In this document: piece by piece, positions 40,873 through 49,817 of the stretch
Position numbering within the stretch: the stretch's first letter is position 1
Layout of the letters: the number at the start of each line of letters is the position of its first letter
Origin: Streptomyces sp. NBC_00683
GTDB lineage: Bacteria; Actinomycetota; Actinomycetes; Streptomycetales; Streptomycetaceae
NCBI RefSeq assembly: GCF_036226745.1
Contig: NZ_CP109013.1
Location: forward strand, 2,852,001 to 2,916,000
Direction of reading: 5' to 3'
Length of the DNA stretch: 64,000 nucleotides
Translations under genes and position numbers: made by a program
Notes under the pieces: generated by a model
The model's input: the letters and a program-made list of their open reading frames with translations, nothing else
Database searches by the model: none
Told to the model about the DNA's origin: nothing

Positions 40873-42171
40873 TTACTCCCCTTCAACACGCATGATGCTG
40901 GCGACACCGCGCACGGTGTCCAGCTTGCGCAGCGCTTCGACGGTCCCGGAGAGGGCTGCGTCGGGCGCGCGGTGGGTGACGACGACGAGGGATGCCTCGC
41001 CGTCTCCGTCCTGTCGGCTCTGCTGGCGGACCGTATCGATGGATACGCCCTGTTCGGCGAAGACCGTTGCCACCTGGGCGAGTACGCCCGGCTTGTCGGC
41101 CACGTCGAGACTGATGTGGTACCGCGTGACGACCTCGCCCATGGGGCTGACCGGCAGACGCGTGTACGCGGACTCACCGGGGCCGGTGGTCTCGCCGATC
41201 TTGTTGCGGCAGACGGCGACCAGGTCGCCGAGGACCGCGGACGCGGTCGGGGCGCCACCGGCGCCGGGACCGTAGAACATCAGCTGCCCGGCCGCCTCGG
41301 CCTCGACGAAGACCGCGTTGTACGCCTCGCGGACGGAGGCCAGCGGGTGGCTGAGCGGGATCATCGCGGGGTGCACGCGGGCGGTGACGGACCTGCCGTC
41401 GGCGGCGCGCTCGCAGATGGCGAGGAGCTTGACGGTGCAGCCCATGCGGCGGGCGGAGGCGATGTCGGCGGCGGTGACCTCGGTGATGCCCTCGCGGTGC
41501 ACCTCGCCGATCCTCACCCGGGTGTGGAAGGCGATGCCCGCGAGGATCGCGGCCTTCGCCGCGGCGTCGAAGCCCTCGACGTCCGCGGTCGGGTCGGCCT
41601 CGGCGTAGCCGAGCGCGGTGGCCTCGTCGAGCGCCTCGGAGTAGCCCGCTCCGCTCGTGTCCATCTTGTCGAGGATGAAGTTGGTCGTGCCGTTGACGAT
41701 GCCGAGCACCCGGTTGACCTTGTCCCCGGCGAGCGACTCGCGCAGCGGACGTACGAGCGGAATGGCACCGGCCACGGCGGCCTCGTAGTAGAGGTCCCGG
41801 CCGTACTTCCCGGCGGTGGCGTGCAGGGCGGCGCCGTCCTCGGCGAGCAGTGCCTTGTTGGCGGAGACCACGCTCGCACCGTGCTCGAAGGCGGTCGTGA
41901 TGAGCGACCTGGCGGGCTCGATGCCCCCGATGACCTCGACGACGACGTCGATGTCACCCCGTTTGACCAGGGCGGTCGCATCGGTGGTGATCAGCGCGGG
42001 GTCGATGCCCTCCCGCACCTTGGAGGGACGGCGCACGGCGACACCCGCGAGCTCGACGGGCACACCGATGCGCGCGGCGAGGTCGTCGGCGTGCGTCGTC
42101 ATGATGCGAGCCACCTCTGAGCCGACCACTCCACAGCCCAGCAGCGCCACCTTCAGCGGACGCGTACGCAT
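40873..42171 (-). CDS. hom: Homoserine dehydrogenase
   Basis: 432-aa NAD(P)H enzyme reducing aspartate semialdehyde to homoserine. Rossmann motif LLGCGVVGSEVA is near residues 9-20, the catalytic region GAIPLVRPLRESLAGDKV near 145, and a C-terminal ACT domain (YHISLDVADKPGVLAQV) points to threonine feedback control. Two adjacent ATGs exist; 42171 is better spaced from GAGG than 42174. Confidence 0.97.
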   Translation of the reverse strand: MRTRPLKVALLGCGVVGSEVARIMTTHADDLAARIGVPVELAGVAVRRPSKVREGIDPALITTDATALVKRGDIDVVVEVIGGIEPARSLITTAFEHGASVVSANKALLAEDGAALHATAGKYGRDLYYEAAVAGAIPLVRPLRESLAGDKVNRVLGIVNGTTNFILDKMDTSGAGYSEALDEATALGYAEADPTADVEGFDAAAKAAILAGIAFHTRVRIGEVHREGITEVTAADIASARRMGCTVKLLAICERAADGRSVTARVHPAMIPLSHPLASVREAYNAVFVEAEAAGQLMFYGPGAGGAPTASAVLGDLVAVCRNKIGETTGPGESAYTRLPVSPMGEVVTRYHISLDVADKPGVLAQVATVFAEQGVSIDTVRQQSRQDGDGEASLVVVTHRAPDAALSGTVEALRKLDTVRGVASIMRVEGE

Positions 42172-42269
42172 CATCCGACCTCGTTTCTCATACTTCAGAT
42201 GTGTGGAACAGTCTCACTCACCGGACGGGAGTTTCTGTCACCCGTCCGGATCCTGAGACCCTTATTTCA

Positions 42270-43661
42270 TCAGCCGACATCGAGACGCAGAAGATCTTCC
42301 TCCGTCTCGCGCCGGACGATCACCCGCGCCCGGCCGTCGCGCACGGCGACGACCGGAGGCCGCAGGGCGTGGTTGTAGTTGCTCGCCATGGAGCGGCAGT
42401 ACGCCCCGGTGGCCGGCACGGCGATCAGGTCGCCGGGGGCCAGGTCCGAGGGCAGGAAGGCGTCCTTGACCACGATGTCGCCGCTCTCGCAGTGCTTGCC
42501 GACGACGCGCACGAGCATGGGCTCGGCGTCGGAGCTGCGCGAGACGAGGGAGACGCTGTACTCGGCGTCGTACAGCGCGGTGCGGATGTTGTCCGACATG
42601 CCGCCGTCGACACTGACGTACGTACGCAGGCCCTCGAGGGGCTTGATGGTGCCGACCTCGTACAGCGTGAACGCGGTGGGTCCGACGATGGCGCGCCCCG
42701 GCTCGACGGAGATGCGCGGGGTCCGCAGCTTCGCCGACTCGCACTCGCGGGTCACGATGTCCCTGAGCGCCTTGGCGATCTCGTGCGGCTCGCGGGGGTC
42801 GTCCTCGGAGGTGTACGCGATACCGAGGCCGCCGCCGAGGTCGATCTCGGGGAGCTCGACGCCGTGCTCGTCGCGGATCTCGGCGAGCAGCTGCACCACG
42901 CGCCGCGCGGAGACCTCGAAGCCGGCCATGTCGAAGATCTGCGAGCCGATGTGCGAGTGGATGCCGATGAGTTCGAGCCCGTCGAGGGTGAGCGCCCTGC
43001 GCACCGCCTCGGCGGCCTGTCCGTCGGCCAGCGCGATACCGAACTTCTGGTCCTCGTGCGCCGTCGCGATGAACTCGTGGGTGTGGGCCTCGACGCCGAC
43101 CGTCACACGGATCTGTACGCGCTGACGCTTTCCGAGCTGCTGGGCGATGTGCGAGACGCGGACGATCTCCTGGAAGGAGTCGAGCACGATCCGCCCGACA
43201 CCGGCCTCGATGGCCCGCTCGATCTCGGCGACGGTCTTGTTGTTGCCGTGGAAGGCGATGCGCTCGGCGGGCATGCCGGCGTCCAGCGCGGTGACGAGCT
43301 CGCCGCCGGAGCACACGTCGAGGTTCAGTCCCTCTTCCTGGAGCCAGCGCACGACGGCGCGCGACAGGAAGGCCTTCCCGGCGTAGAACACATCGGCGTC
43401 CGGCCCGAAGGCATCGGCCCAGGCGCGGCAGCGCGCCCGGAAGTCGCTCTCGTCGAGGAAGTAGGCCGGGGTGCCGAACTCCTCGGCCAGCCGGGCGACT
43501 TCGATCCCGCCGACGGTGAGCGCGCCGTCCGTGTCGCGGGTGACGGTGCGGGCCCAGACCTTCTCGTCCAGCACGTTCAGGTCGGTCGCGGGGGCGCTGT
43601 AGTGGCCCTCGGTGTAGACGTCTGCGTGACGGGGCCCGGCGGGGTGTGCGGATCGGCTCAT
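42270..43661 (-). CDS. lysA: Diaminopimelate decarboxylase
   Basis: 463-aa PLP enzyme making lysine from meso-diaminopimelate. PLP Lys is in DVFYAGKAF near residue 78, and the phosphate-binding HSHIGSQI and GGGLGIAY loops follow. The Cys-containing VVGKHCESGD near residue 380 belongs to the dimer active site. It is 19 bp downstream of the ArgRS-like gene and 95 bp upstream of hom. Confidence 0.97.
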   Translation of the reverse strand: MSRSAHPAGPRHADVYTEGHYSAPATDLNVLDEKVWARTVTRDTDGALTVGGIEVARLAEEFGTPAYFLDESDFRARCRAWADAFGPDADVFYAGKAFLSRAVVRWLQEEGLNLDVCSGGELVTALDAGMPAERIAFHGNNKTVAEIERAIEAGVGRIVLDSFQEIVRVSHIAQQLGKRQRVQIRVTVGVEAHTHEFIATAHEDQKFGIALADGQAAEAVRRALTLDGLELIGIHSHIGSQIFDMAGFEVSARRVVQLLAEIRDEHGVELPEIDLGGGLGIAYTSEDDPREPHEIAKALRDIVTRECESAKLRTPRISVEPGRAIVGPTAFTLYEVGTIKPLEGLRTYVSVDGGMSDNIRTALYDAEYSVSLVSRSSDAEPMLVRVVGKHCESGDIVVKDAFLPSDLAPGDLIAVPATGAYCRSMASNYNHALRPPVVAVRDGRARVIVRRETEEDLLRLDVG

Positions 43662-43680
43662 CGTTCTGTTCTCTCAGGTC

Positions 43681-44742
43681 TCAGAGGTGTTCGGGCGCGC
43701 TGATGCCGAGCAGGAACAGGCCGCCTGCCAGCACCGTCCCGGCGGCTTCGGCAAGAGCCAGCCGGGAGCGGTGGGCGGCCGAGGGTTTCTCGTCGCCGAC
43801 GGGGAGCGGCGGGTTCGTGTCGTGGAGGTCGAAGAAGGCGCGCGCCACCGTCTCCAGGTGCCGGGCGAGCCGGTCGGGAGCGTGGTGGCGGGCGGCGGAG
43901 GCGAGTACGCCGACATGGTCGGCGAGCGCGGCGTGCAGCGCGGGTGCGTCCACGTCCTCGTCGTACGCGCCGGCGAACCCGAGCTGCTCCGCGCTCCTTG
44001 TGAATGCGCGGGCGCGCGCGTGGGCGTAGCGGACCAGGAAGAGCGCGTTGGCCTCGCCCTGGACGAGGAGCTCGTCGCCCAGCGGGGCGTGGTCATGGGC
44101 CGCGGGCCGCAGCAGGCCCCACAGCGCGGCGTCCCGCCCCAGGCGCGCCAGGAGCTCGGTGGCGGTGGCGCGGGCGGGCACGGGACGGATCTCGATGCTC
44201 TCCTCCGGCCCCTGACGGGGGCCGGCCACGACGCCCAGCCGCTCCCACCCGGGGTCGGCCGCTCCGGTGCAGCCGATGAGCACCTGGCCGCCCTGCGTCC
44301 GCAGGAGGCGCCCGACCACCTGGGCGTGGACCGCGGCCCGGACCTCGGGCGCGTGGTGGAGCCGGTGGAGCCGCCCGGCGTCCGTGGTGCACCGTCCGTA
44401 CCGGAGGCCCTGCTCCCGTACGTCGCGTACGAGCGCGGCGCGGGCGGCCGTGTCGGCGGACGCGTCGAGCGTGAAGTTCAGGAAACCGGGCCCGGTGATC
44501 TCGACCCGCCCGATGCCGGGCGCCGCCGCCACCCGGTCGCGCAGGATGCTCGCGACCTCCCGGGCCGGGAGCGCGGCGGGACCGGCCAGCTGGAGGGCGA
44601 CGGCGCAGGCGTAGTCGCCGCTGCCGCCGGGTCGTGTCCGCTCCACCCGCACGCGCGCGGGCACGGGCGCGTGCAGGACGTCCTCGTCGACCGCGCGGCG
44701 CACAGCGCGCAGCACGGTTCGGGAGAGATCTGTGGGGGTCAC
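43681..44742 (-). CDS. ArgRS-related anticodon-binding protein lacking catalytic motifs (NrtL type)
   Basis: 353 aa. The N-terminal region resembles the additional domain of arginyl-tRNA synthetase (PAALPAREVASILRD, GPGFLNFTL). The C-terminal ~120 residues form a DALR anticodon-binding domain (LVRYAHARARAFTRSAEQ, LARHLETVARAFFDLHD). Between them the HIGH-type sequence is degenerate (HHAPEVRAAVHAQVVGRLL) and no KMSKS is visible, so it cannot aminoacylate by the standard mechanism. Public annotation calls such proteins NrtL. In Streptomyces it lies immediately upstream of lysA, as here. Start GTG 44742 is inferred; no strong ribosome site is visible. Confidence 0.88.
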   Translation of the reverse strand: MTPTDLSRTVLRAVRRAVDEDVLHAPVPARVRVERTRPGGSGDYACAVALQLAGPAALPAREVASILRDRVAAAPGIGRVEITGPGFLNFTLDASADTAARAALVRDVREQGLRYGRCTTDAGRLHRLHHAPEVRAAVHAQVVGRLLRTQGGQVLIGCTGAADPGWERLGVVAGPRQGPEESIEIRPVPARATATELLARLGRDAALWGLLRPAAHDHAPLGDELLVQGEANALFLVRYAHARARAFTRSAEQLGFAGAYDEDVDAPALHAALADHVGVLASAARHHAPDRLARHLETVARAFFDLHDTNPPLPVGDEKPSAAHRSRLALAEAAGTVLAGGLFLLGISAPEHL

Positions 44743-44844
44743 GGGACAAGCGTATGGGAGGGAGGGGGGCACTTCGCGACCCCGTTTCGCCATCCGGTCA
44801 CCCGTGCGGCCCGGTATGCGGGCGGACGGCGGTCGGTCATGCCG

Positions 44845-45279
44845 TCATCCGGCCGTGCTCCCGGCCCTCCCGGCACCGTGTCTGCCGTCGACCGACGGCG
44901 AGTCCTTCCTGCGCATCAGGCGGTGGACGATCCGCACCAGCTCGCTCGGCTCGAACGGCTTCGCCAGGAAGGCGTCGATCCCGGCGGCCACCCCCGAGTC
45001 CACCTCGTACGGCGTGCAGGCACTGACAACGGCGACGGGCAGGTCGCGTGTCCGCGGATCGGCGCGCAGCCGGACAGCGGTCTGGATTCCGTCGAGTCGG
45101 GGCATCACCACATCGAGCGTGATCACATCCGGGCAGACCCGGTGGACCAGATCCAGACACTCGACACCATCGGCCGCGGTCACGACCTCGAAGCCCTCCA
45201 GCTCGAGATTGACCCTGATCAGCTGCCGGATGACCTTGTTGTCGTCCACAACAAGCACGCGGCCGTACGCCCCTGACAC
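44845..45279 (-). CDS. Single-domain response regulator, orphan
   Basis: 144 aa, a receiver domain only. Acidic pair VVDDNKV, phospho-acceptor Asp in VITLDVVMPRLDG, Lys in AFLAKPFEPSEL. No output domain; the last ~20 residues are Arg/Gly-rich. No kinase gene is adjacent. The GTG at 45279 has no spaced ribosome site, but TACTCT lies 6 nt before it, which fits a -10 box of a leaderless transcript. An upstream in-frame GTG would add ~17 residues. Confidence 0.85.
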   Translation of the reverse strand: MSGAYGRVLVVDDNKVIRQLIRVNLELEGFEVVTAADGVECLDLVHRVCPDVITLDVVMPRLDGIQTAVRLRADPRTRDLPVAVVSACTPYEVDSGVAAGIDAFLAKPFEPSELVRIVHRLMRRKDSPSVDGRHGAGRAGSTAG

Positions 45280-45533
45280 CCTTCGAGAGTAGGTCCGCCG
45301 GAGGGGCTGCGTCCGGGTTTTGGCCACTTCCGGCCCCGGAGGGGTGGCCAGGCGCCCCACGGCCCGGATTCGGCGCACGGCCCCCGGGAGGCCGCGCACG
45401 GTCTCGGTGTCCCGTCCGCCGAGCCCTCGGCCGACCGGCGACGAACCGGTGCGCCGACGCGGAAATACCTGTTCCCGGACACCCCGCCGAAGCTGGTAGG
45501 GTTTCACTCGTCGCCGCCAAGTGCAGCGATATC

Positions 45534-45605
45534 GCCCCCGTAGCTCAGGGGATAGAGCATCGGCCTCCGGAGCCGGGTGCGCAGGTTCGAATCCTGCCGG
45601 GGGCA
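45534..45605 (+). tRNA. tRNA-Arg(CCG)
   Basis: Full cloverleaf: acceptor GCCCCCG/CGGGGGC, D-arm GCTC...GAGC, anticodon arm with loop CTCCGGA (anticodon CCG at 45567-45569), T-arm GCAGG-TTCGAAT-CCTGC, discriminator A. CCA is not encoded. It reads CGG codons. It marks the change from conserved to strain-specific genes; the orthologous locus is an integration site in other Streptomyces (from memory). Confidence 0.97.
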
Positions 45606-45658
45606 CTTCCGTAGGAGCACAGCGATCAACTCGCTGAGCAGGCGAAGTGCCAGACTTC

Positions 45659-45693
45659 AAGAGCCGGACCCAGTCTCACTGGGTCCGGCTCTT
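45659..45693 (+). terminator. Terminator of tRNA-Arg
   Basis: Perfect 15-bp stem AAGAGCCGGACCCAG with its complement, loop TCTCA, then TTTGT. It is 54 bp after the tRNA. Confidence 0.92.
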
Positions 45694-45817
45694 TGTCGTT
45701 GTCCTCCATTGATCGCGAGTGAGCGGTGAGTGGCGCACTAGGCTGCTCGGTGATCACGGCAGCTCGCCGGATCGCCGCCCCGGCACGGGGCGTTGCCGCC
45801 TCCCTCGAAGGACTCAC

Positions 45818-46207
45818 ATGCGTCTGCGCAAGACCAAGGCCGTAGCTGTCATGCTCGCCTCACTGGGTCTCACCTTCGCGATGTCCAGCCCCGCGAGCGC
45901 CTGGACCTACGGCGCCTACGAGGGCGGCGGGTACGGCGAGTGGCAGCAGGATCCGTCCGGCGACCTCCTGGGCGACTCGTTCCAGGCTTGCGACATCAAG
46001 TCCGACGGCTACGCCATCTACGTCCGTATCGACATAGGCCGGGACGGCGACTTCGACTCCTCGGCCACCACCAAGGGGAACTACGCGCCCTACTGCACCC
46101 CGTGGAAGTACCTCGACCTGCCCGAGGGGACCCCCATCCGGATGTACATCTACAAGTCCGACTCCTCGGGCCACCACAACCCCGTGTGGCGGGACGGCGT
46201 CGCGTAA
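45818..46207 (+). CDS. Small secreted protein
   Basis: 129 aa. The signal peptide (MRLRKTKAVAVMLASLGL...) is cleaved near residue 28 at SPASA-WTY. The mature ~100 residues are rich in Tyr, Gly, Asp and Ser with two Cys (QACDIK, YCTPWK) that could form one disulfide; it is probably a small beta-sheet protein. AAGGA lies 5 nt before the ATG. I do not recognise a family. Nothing in the neighbours suggests its role. Confidence 0.8.
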   Translation: MRLRKTKAVAVMLASLGLTFAMSSPASAWTYGAYEGGGYGEWQQDPSGDLLGDSFQACDIKSDGYAIYVRIDIGRDGDFDSSATTKGNYAPYCTPWKYLDLPEGTPIRMYIYKSDSSGHHNPVWRDGVA

Positions 46208-46225
46208 TCGGCACGGTGCGTGCCG

Positions 46226-46612
46226 ATGACCTGCCTCCCCTCCCCCGTACCCGACGTCTGCGTCCGCGTGCTCATGAGCATCGGCGCCTGCGGGCCGTAC
46301 GCGCACGTCGTGGCGCACTTCGAACCGCCCGGCCCGGGTGGTGAGTTCGAGCTCGTCAGCGTGGCCCCGGAGAGGCAGCTGCCCGCGGAGTACCTGCCTG
46401 CCCTGCGGGCGGGGCTGCTGGAAGGGCTGGACGGGGTGACGGCGGCGGTCCTGATCACGGAAGGCTCGTTCAGCGAGGTCGACTCGTCCGAGTACGGCTA
46501 CCGGATCGCGGGTCGGCAGGCAGGCCGGGCGGCGCTGGTCGCCACGGGCCTCCTGCCCCCCGAGGAGGCCGGGTCCCTGCGCTGGGCACGCTGGCCGGGC
46601 CGACCGGTCTGA
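46226..46612 (+). CDS. Free-standing EF-G domain IV-like protein
   Basis: 128 aa. The sequence GPYAHVVAHFEPP...FELVSVAPERQLPAEYLPALRAGLLEG...ITEGSFSEVDSSEYGYRIAGRQAG follows the pattern of domain IV of elongation factor G and TetM/OtrA-type ribosomal protection proteins (GQYGHV, IPKEYI, VDSSE). No GTPase domain is present before or after it. No ribosome site is clear and GTG 46220 or ATG 46274 are alternative starts. It could be a conserved small ribosome-binding protein or the remnant of a TetM-like gene. Confidence 0.65.
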   Translation: MTCLPSPVPDVCVRVLMSIGACGPYAHVVAHFEPPGPGGEFELVSVAPERQLPAEYLPALRAGLLEGLDGVTAAVLITEGSFSEVDSSEYGYRIAGRQAGRAALVATGLLPPEEAGSLRWARWPGRPV

Positions 46613-46828
46613 CCCTGCCCGGGCCGGAGCCGAACATGGCGGACGTCACGTGCGGACGGTCACTCCCCCGCCCCGGGCCACGCGGCGATCGCGCGAGGGT
46701 ACGCTGCCCGGAGGCACCCGGCGGGGTGCGGCGACGGTTCACGAACTCCAGTCGCACACAAGCTTGTTGACCCGCCGGACGTGCCCGCGGTCGGCATCGG
46801 CGCACCTTCATCTCTCGCTGGAGGGACC

Positions 46829-47830
46829 ATGTTGCGGGTGTACTTCACATCCGAGGACCTGGCGCGGGTTCGGGTGGCCCCAGGACCTGACTTCCTCTGG
46901 GAGATCAGCAACAGCGTGCAGACCCTGCAGCGCCGCGACGGCGAGAGCGTGTTCGGCGCGTGGCGCCACTGGGCGCGGCCGAGGCTCTCCGGCAGCCGCA
47001 CACTGCTGGCCGGCCTGCTGCCGCCCCGCGGCTACTCCCCCGACTTCCTCACCCCCACGTCGGGCGACCGCACCACCTTGCAGGCGTCCCTCGACACCCT
47101 GATGAGCACTCCGCACCCACGGCTGCGCACCGATCTGGCGCATCTGGCGTCCTCGCCGCACGTGCCCGGCTGGGTCAGCTCCCTGGCCTCGGGCGACAGC
47201 GATGCCCTCCGCCGTCTGGGCGATGCCCTGCACACCTATCAGCTGGAGGCGCTCGCACCGTACTGGCCGCGTGTCCGCGCACACATCGAGGCCGACCGTG
47301 CGGTCCGGCTGGACAGCCTCCTCGACCGGGGCACCGAGGGGCTGCTGGCCGGCCTGGGTCCGCACATCCGCTGGCGGGCGCCCGTGCTGGAGGTCACGTA
47401 CCCGGTGGATCAGCAGCTTCATCTGGGCGGGCGGGGCCTCGTGCTGCAGCCGTCGTTCTTCTGCTGGCCCACGCCGACCACCCTGGCGGACGGTGAACTG
47501 CCACCCGTTCTCGTGTACCCCATCCACCACGCCGCCGACTGGGCCGAGCCCGCTCCCGATGCCCGCCCCTCTCAAGGCTCCGGCCCCCTGGGGCCGCTGC
47601 TGGGGCACACCCGTGCCGGCATTCTGCGCGCGGCCCGCACCGGCTGTTCCACCGGCGAGGCCGCCCGCCTCCTGCAGGTGACCCACCCCGCCGTCAGCCA
47701 GCACGTGAACGTGCTGCGTGCGGCCGGTCTGATCACCACGGTCCGCAGGGCCGGCCGGTCCTTCCACGTCGCGACCGCGGAAGGCCGCGCCCTGCTCGCC
47801 ACCGAGGAGCGGGGCGGGCCGAGGCCCTGA
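46829..47830 (+). CDS. Winged-helix (ArsR-like) transcriptional regulator with long N-terminal domain
   Basis: 333 aa. The C-terminal ~70 residues form a winged helix-turn-helix (TGCSTGEAARLLQVTHPAVS...VNVLRAAGLI). The N-terminal ~240 residues begin MLRVYFTSEDLARVRVAPGP, typical of Streptomyces regulators with a DUF5937-like domain. GGAGG lies close before the ATG. It is probably a repressor; the target is unknown. The next gene starts 161 bp downstream on the same strand. Confidence 0.88.
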   Translation: MLRVYFTSEDLARVRVAPGPDFLWEISNSVQTLQRRDGESVFGAWRHWARPRLSGSRTLLAGLLPPRGYSPDFLTPTSGDRTTLQASLDTLMSTPHPRLRTDLAHLASSPHVPGWVSSLASGDSDALRRLGDALHTYQLEALAPYWPRVRAHIEADRAVRLDSLLDRGTEGLLAGLGPHIRWRAPVLEVTYPVDQQLHLGGRGLVLQPSFFCWPTPTTLADGELPPVLVYPIHHAADWAEPAPDARPSQGSGPLGPLLGHTRAGILRAARTGCSTGEAARLLQVTHPAVSQHVNVLRAAGLITTVRRAGRSFHVATAEGRALLATEERGGPRP

Positions 47831-47990
47831 GGCTGTCCGCCGGGGCGCCCAAGTCCCCCGGTAAGCCTGAACTTTCGACGCTTGCGCCCGCAGCGGGTCA
47901 GGAATCACGCTGGTCCCCGCTCTCGCACACGAACCGGGAATTCCCCCACATCGCCACTTCCCGCAAGGGCCCGTCCCCCCAGGAGCCTTC

Positions 47991-48704
47991 ATGCGTAAGA
48001 GACTTGTGTCCGCAGCGATCGCAGCCGTCGCCGTCGGAGCTCTCCTGCAGCCCGGCATGGCACACGCGTCGCCCGCACCGTCCGTCCCTCAGGTGTCCGT
48101 ACTCGCCCACGGTTCGAAGGCCGGTACGGCCGTCGTCAGCGGGTTCAACGAGCCGGGCAGCCGGCTCAAGGTCGACTCCGGGCGCACCCGGAGCGCGCAC
48201 TGGCTCCAGATCGACTACCAGGTCCAGGAGACCGGCTACTGGTGCGGTCCGGCCGCCACCCGCATCGCGCTCTCCGCCCGGACCGCCCCGCCGAGCCAGG
48301 GCGATCTCGCCTGGCAGCTCGGCACCACCCAGGCGGGCACCGACCACATCGGCCAGGTGACGCGCGTCCTCAACGCGAACCTGGGCGGGGGCTGGTACGA
48401 GACCAAGGAGATGCCGAACGATCCGCCCACCCAGGGACAGCGGGACCTGCTCTGGTACGACATCGTGTTCGACATCGACCGCAACTATCCGCTGGTGGCC
48501 AACATCGTCGCCCCGCCGGGCAACCAGCCGCCCGGGTACCCGTCGGACCAGACGATCTACCACTACTTCACGGTCTTCGGCTACGACGAGGTGGACCGCA
48601 CCGTCCTCATCGCCGACCCCGCTTCCTTCAGCGGCAACCAGATCTACTGGATCTCCTTCGACCAGCTCGCCACGCTGATCCCGCCGAAGGGGTACTCCGC
48701 GTGA
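47991..48704 (+). CDS. Secreted C39-family-like cysteine peptidase
   Basis: 237 aa. The signal peptide ends near residue 27 (GMAHA-SPA). The papain-like C39_2 domain has Cys in ETGYWCGPAA, His in IYHYFTVFGYD and the following Asp in LIADPAS. There is no ABC transporter domain, so it acts as an extracellular enzyme or processing peptidase rather than a bacteriocin exporter. Strong AGGAG before the ATG. Likely cotranscribed with the esterase gene 31 bp downstream. Confidence 0.87.
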   Translation: MRKRLVSAAIAAVAVGALLQPGMAHASPAPSVPQVSVLAHGSKAGTAVVSGFNEPGSRLKVDSGRTRSAHWLQIDYQVQETGYWCGPAATRIALSARTAPPSQGDLAWQLGTTQAGTDHIGQVTRVLNANLGGGWYETKEMPNDPPTQGQRDLLWYDIVFDIDRNYPLVANIVAPPGNQPPGYPSDQTIYHYFTVFGYDEVDRTVLIADPASFSGNQIYWISFDQLATLIPPKGYSA

Positions 48705-48735
48705 CTCGGCCCGTTCCGCTTCCCCCCAGGAGATC

Positions 48736-49728
48736 ATGTTGAGTACGCACCGCCCCACCCGCAGAAGCGTCATCAAGGCCGTCGCCGGACTCACCACGGC
48801 GACAGCCCTCGGCGCAGGGAGCGTCCTGGCGTCGGCATCGGCGGCCACTGCTGCGGGCGACGGCTTCGGGTTACGCATCGTGGACCGCAACGAGAGCGAT
48901 GCCCGTATGTGGTACTACCGCTTCGCGACAGACGCGATCGGCTGGGATCCGGGCGTCAACGTCCTGCTCCCCGACGGCTACCACACCGGCGGACGCTCCT
49001 ATCCGGTCCTCTACCTCTTCCACGGCGGGGGCACCGACCAGGACTTCATCACGTTCGACCGCATGGGCATCCGCGCCTGGACCGCCGGAAAGCCGGTCAT
49101 CGTCGTGATGCCCGACGGTGGCCACGCGGGCTGGTACTCCAACCCGGTCAGCTCCAACACCGGCCCCCGCAACTGGGAGACCTTCCACATCGCCCAGCTG
49201 CTCCCGTGGATCGACGCCAACTTCCGGACGTACGCCGAGTACAACGGCCGAGCCGTCTCAGGCTTCTCGATGGGCGGCTTCGGAGCGCTGAAGTACGCCG
49301 CCAAGTACTACGGCCACTTCGCCTCGGTGAGCGCCCACTCCGGACCGGCCAGCCTGCGCCGCGACTTCGGCCTGGTCACCCACTGGGCCAACGCCTCCTC
49401 CGCAGCCGTGGAACTGGGTGGGGGCACCGTCTACGGGGCTCCGCTCTGGGACGAGGCGAGGGTCACCGCCGACAATCCCGTGCAGCGCATCGAGAGCTAC
49501 CGGAACAAGCGGGTCTTCCTGGTCGCCGGCACCAGTCCCGACCCGGTCAACTGGTTCGACACGGTCAACGAGACGCAAGTGCTCGCGGGCCAGCGTGAGT
49601 TCCGGGCCGGCCTCGGCGCAGCCGGCATCCCGCACGAGTGGCACGAGGTACCCGGCGGGCACTTCGTGCGCCCCGACCTGTTCCAACGAGACCTGGACGG
49701 GATCATCGCCCGGCTGCGCAGAGCGTAG
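48736..49728 (+). CDS. Tat-exported esterase of the esterase D/antigen 85 type
   Basis: 330-aa alpha/beta hydrolase. The N-terminus TRRSVIKAVAG carries a twin-arginine signal, with cleavage near residue 40. The nucleophile elbow is GFSMGG, preceded by LYLFHGGG for the oxyanion hole; catalytic His lies in PGGHFVRPDLF near the C-terminus. It could act on acyl esters outside the cell. AGGAG sits 5 nt before the ATG. Followed at once by a 65-bp repeat unit. Confidence 0.92.
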   Translation: MLSTHRPTRRSVIKAVAGLTTATALGAGSVLASASAATAAGDGFGLRIVDRNESDARMWYYRFATDAIGWDPGVNVLLPDGYHTGGRSYPVLYLFHGGGTDQDFITFDRMGIRAWTAGKPVIVVMPDGGHAGWYSNPVSSNTGPRNWETFHIAQLLPWIDANFRTYAEYNGRAVSGFSMGGFGALKYAAKYYGHFASVSAHSGPASLRRDFGLVTHWANASSAAVELGGGTVYGAPLWDEARVTADNPVQRIESYRNKRVFLVAGTSPDPVNWFDTVNETQVLAGQREFRAGLGAAGIPHEWHEVPGGHFVRPDLFQRDLDGIIARLRRA

Positions 49729-49737
49729 AGCCACACC

Positions 49738-49802
49738 CCACACCCCGCCGGACGTGGCGGAGCCCGGGAGTCGTATCCAGCTCCCGGGCCCCTGGGGATG
49801 CC
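49738..49802. repeat. 65-bp direct repeat, copy 1
   Basis: Identical over 65 bp to 50820-50884, 1082 bp apart. It includes an inverted repeat (AGCCCGGGAG...CTCCCGGGC) that resembles a terminator, placed right after the esterase gene. Confidence 0.9.
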
Positions 49803-49817
49803 GTCCCGGACCGCCTG

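Noticed and set aside
45534..45605. Integrated plasmid at tRNA-Arg
   Set aside because: No second copy of the tRNA 3' end and no integrase, excisionase or replication gene was found in the window.
49738..49802. Third tRNA-like element or att site in the 65-bp repeat
   Set aside because: The palindrome AGCCCGGGAG...CTCCCGGGC has a 10-nt loop without the TTCRA pattern, and no integrase is nearby. A terminator-bearing duplicated segment explains it better.
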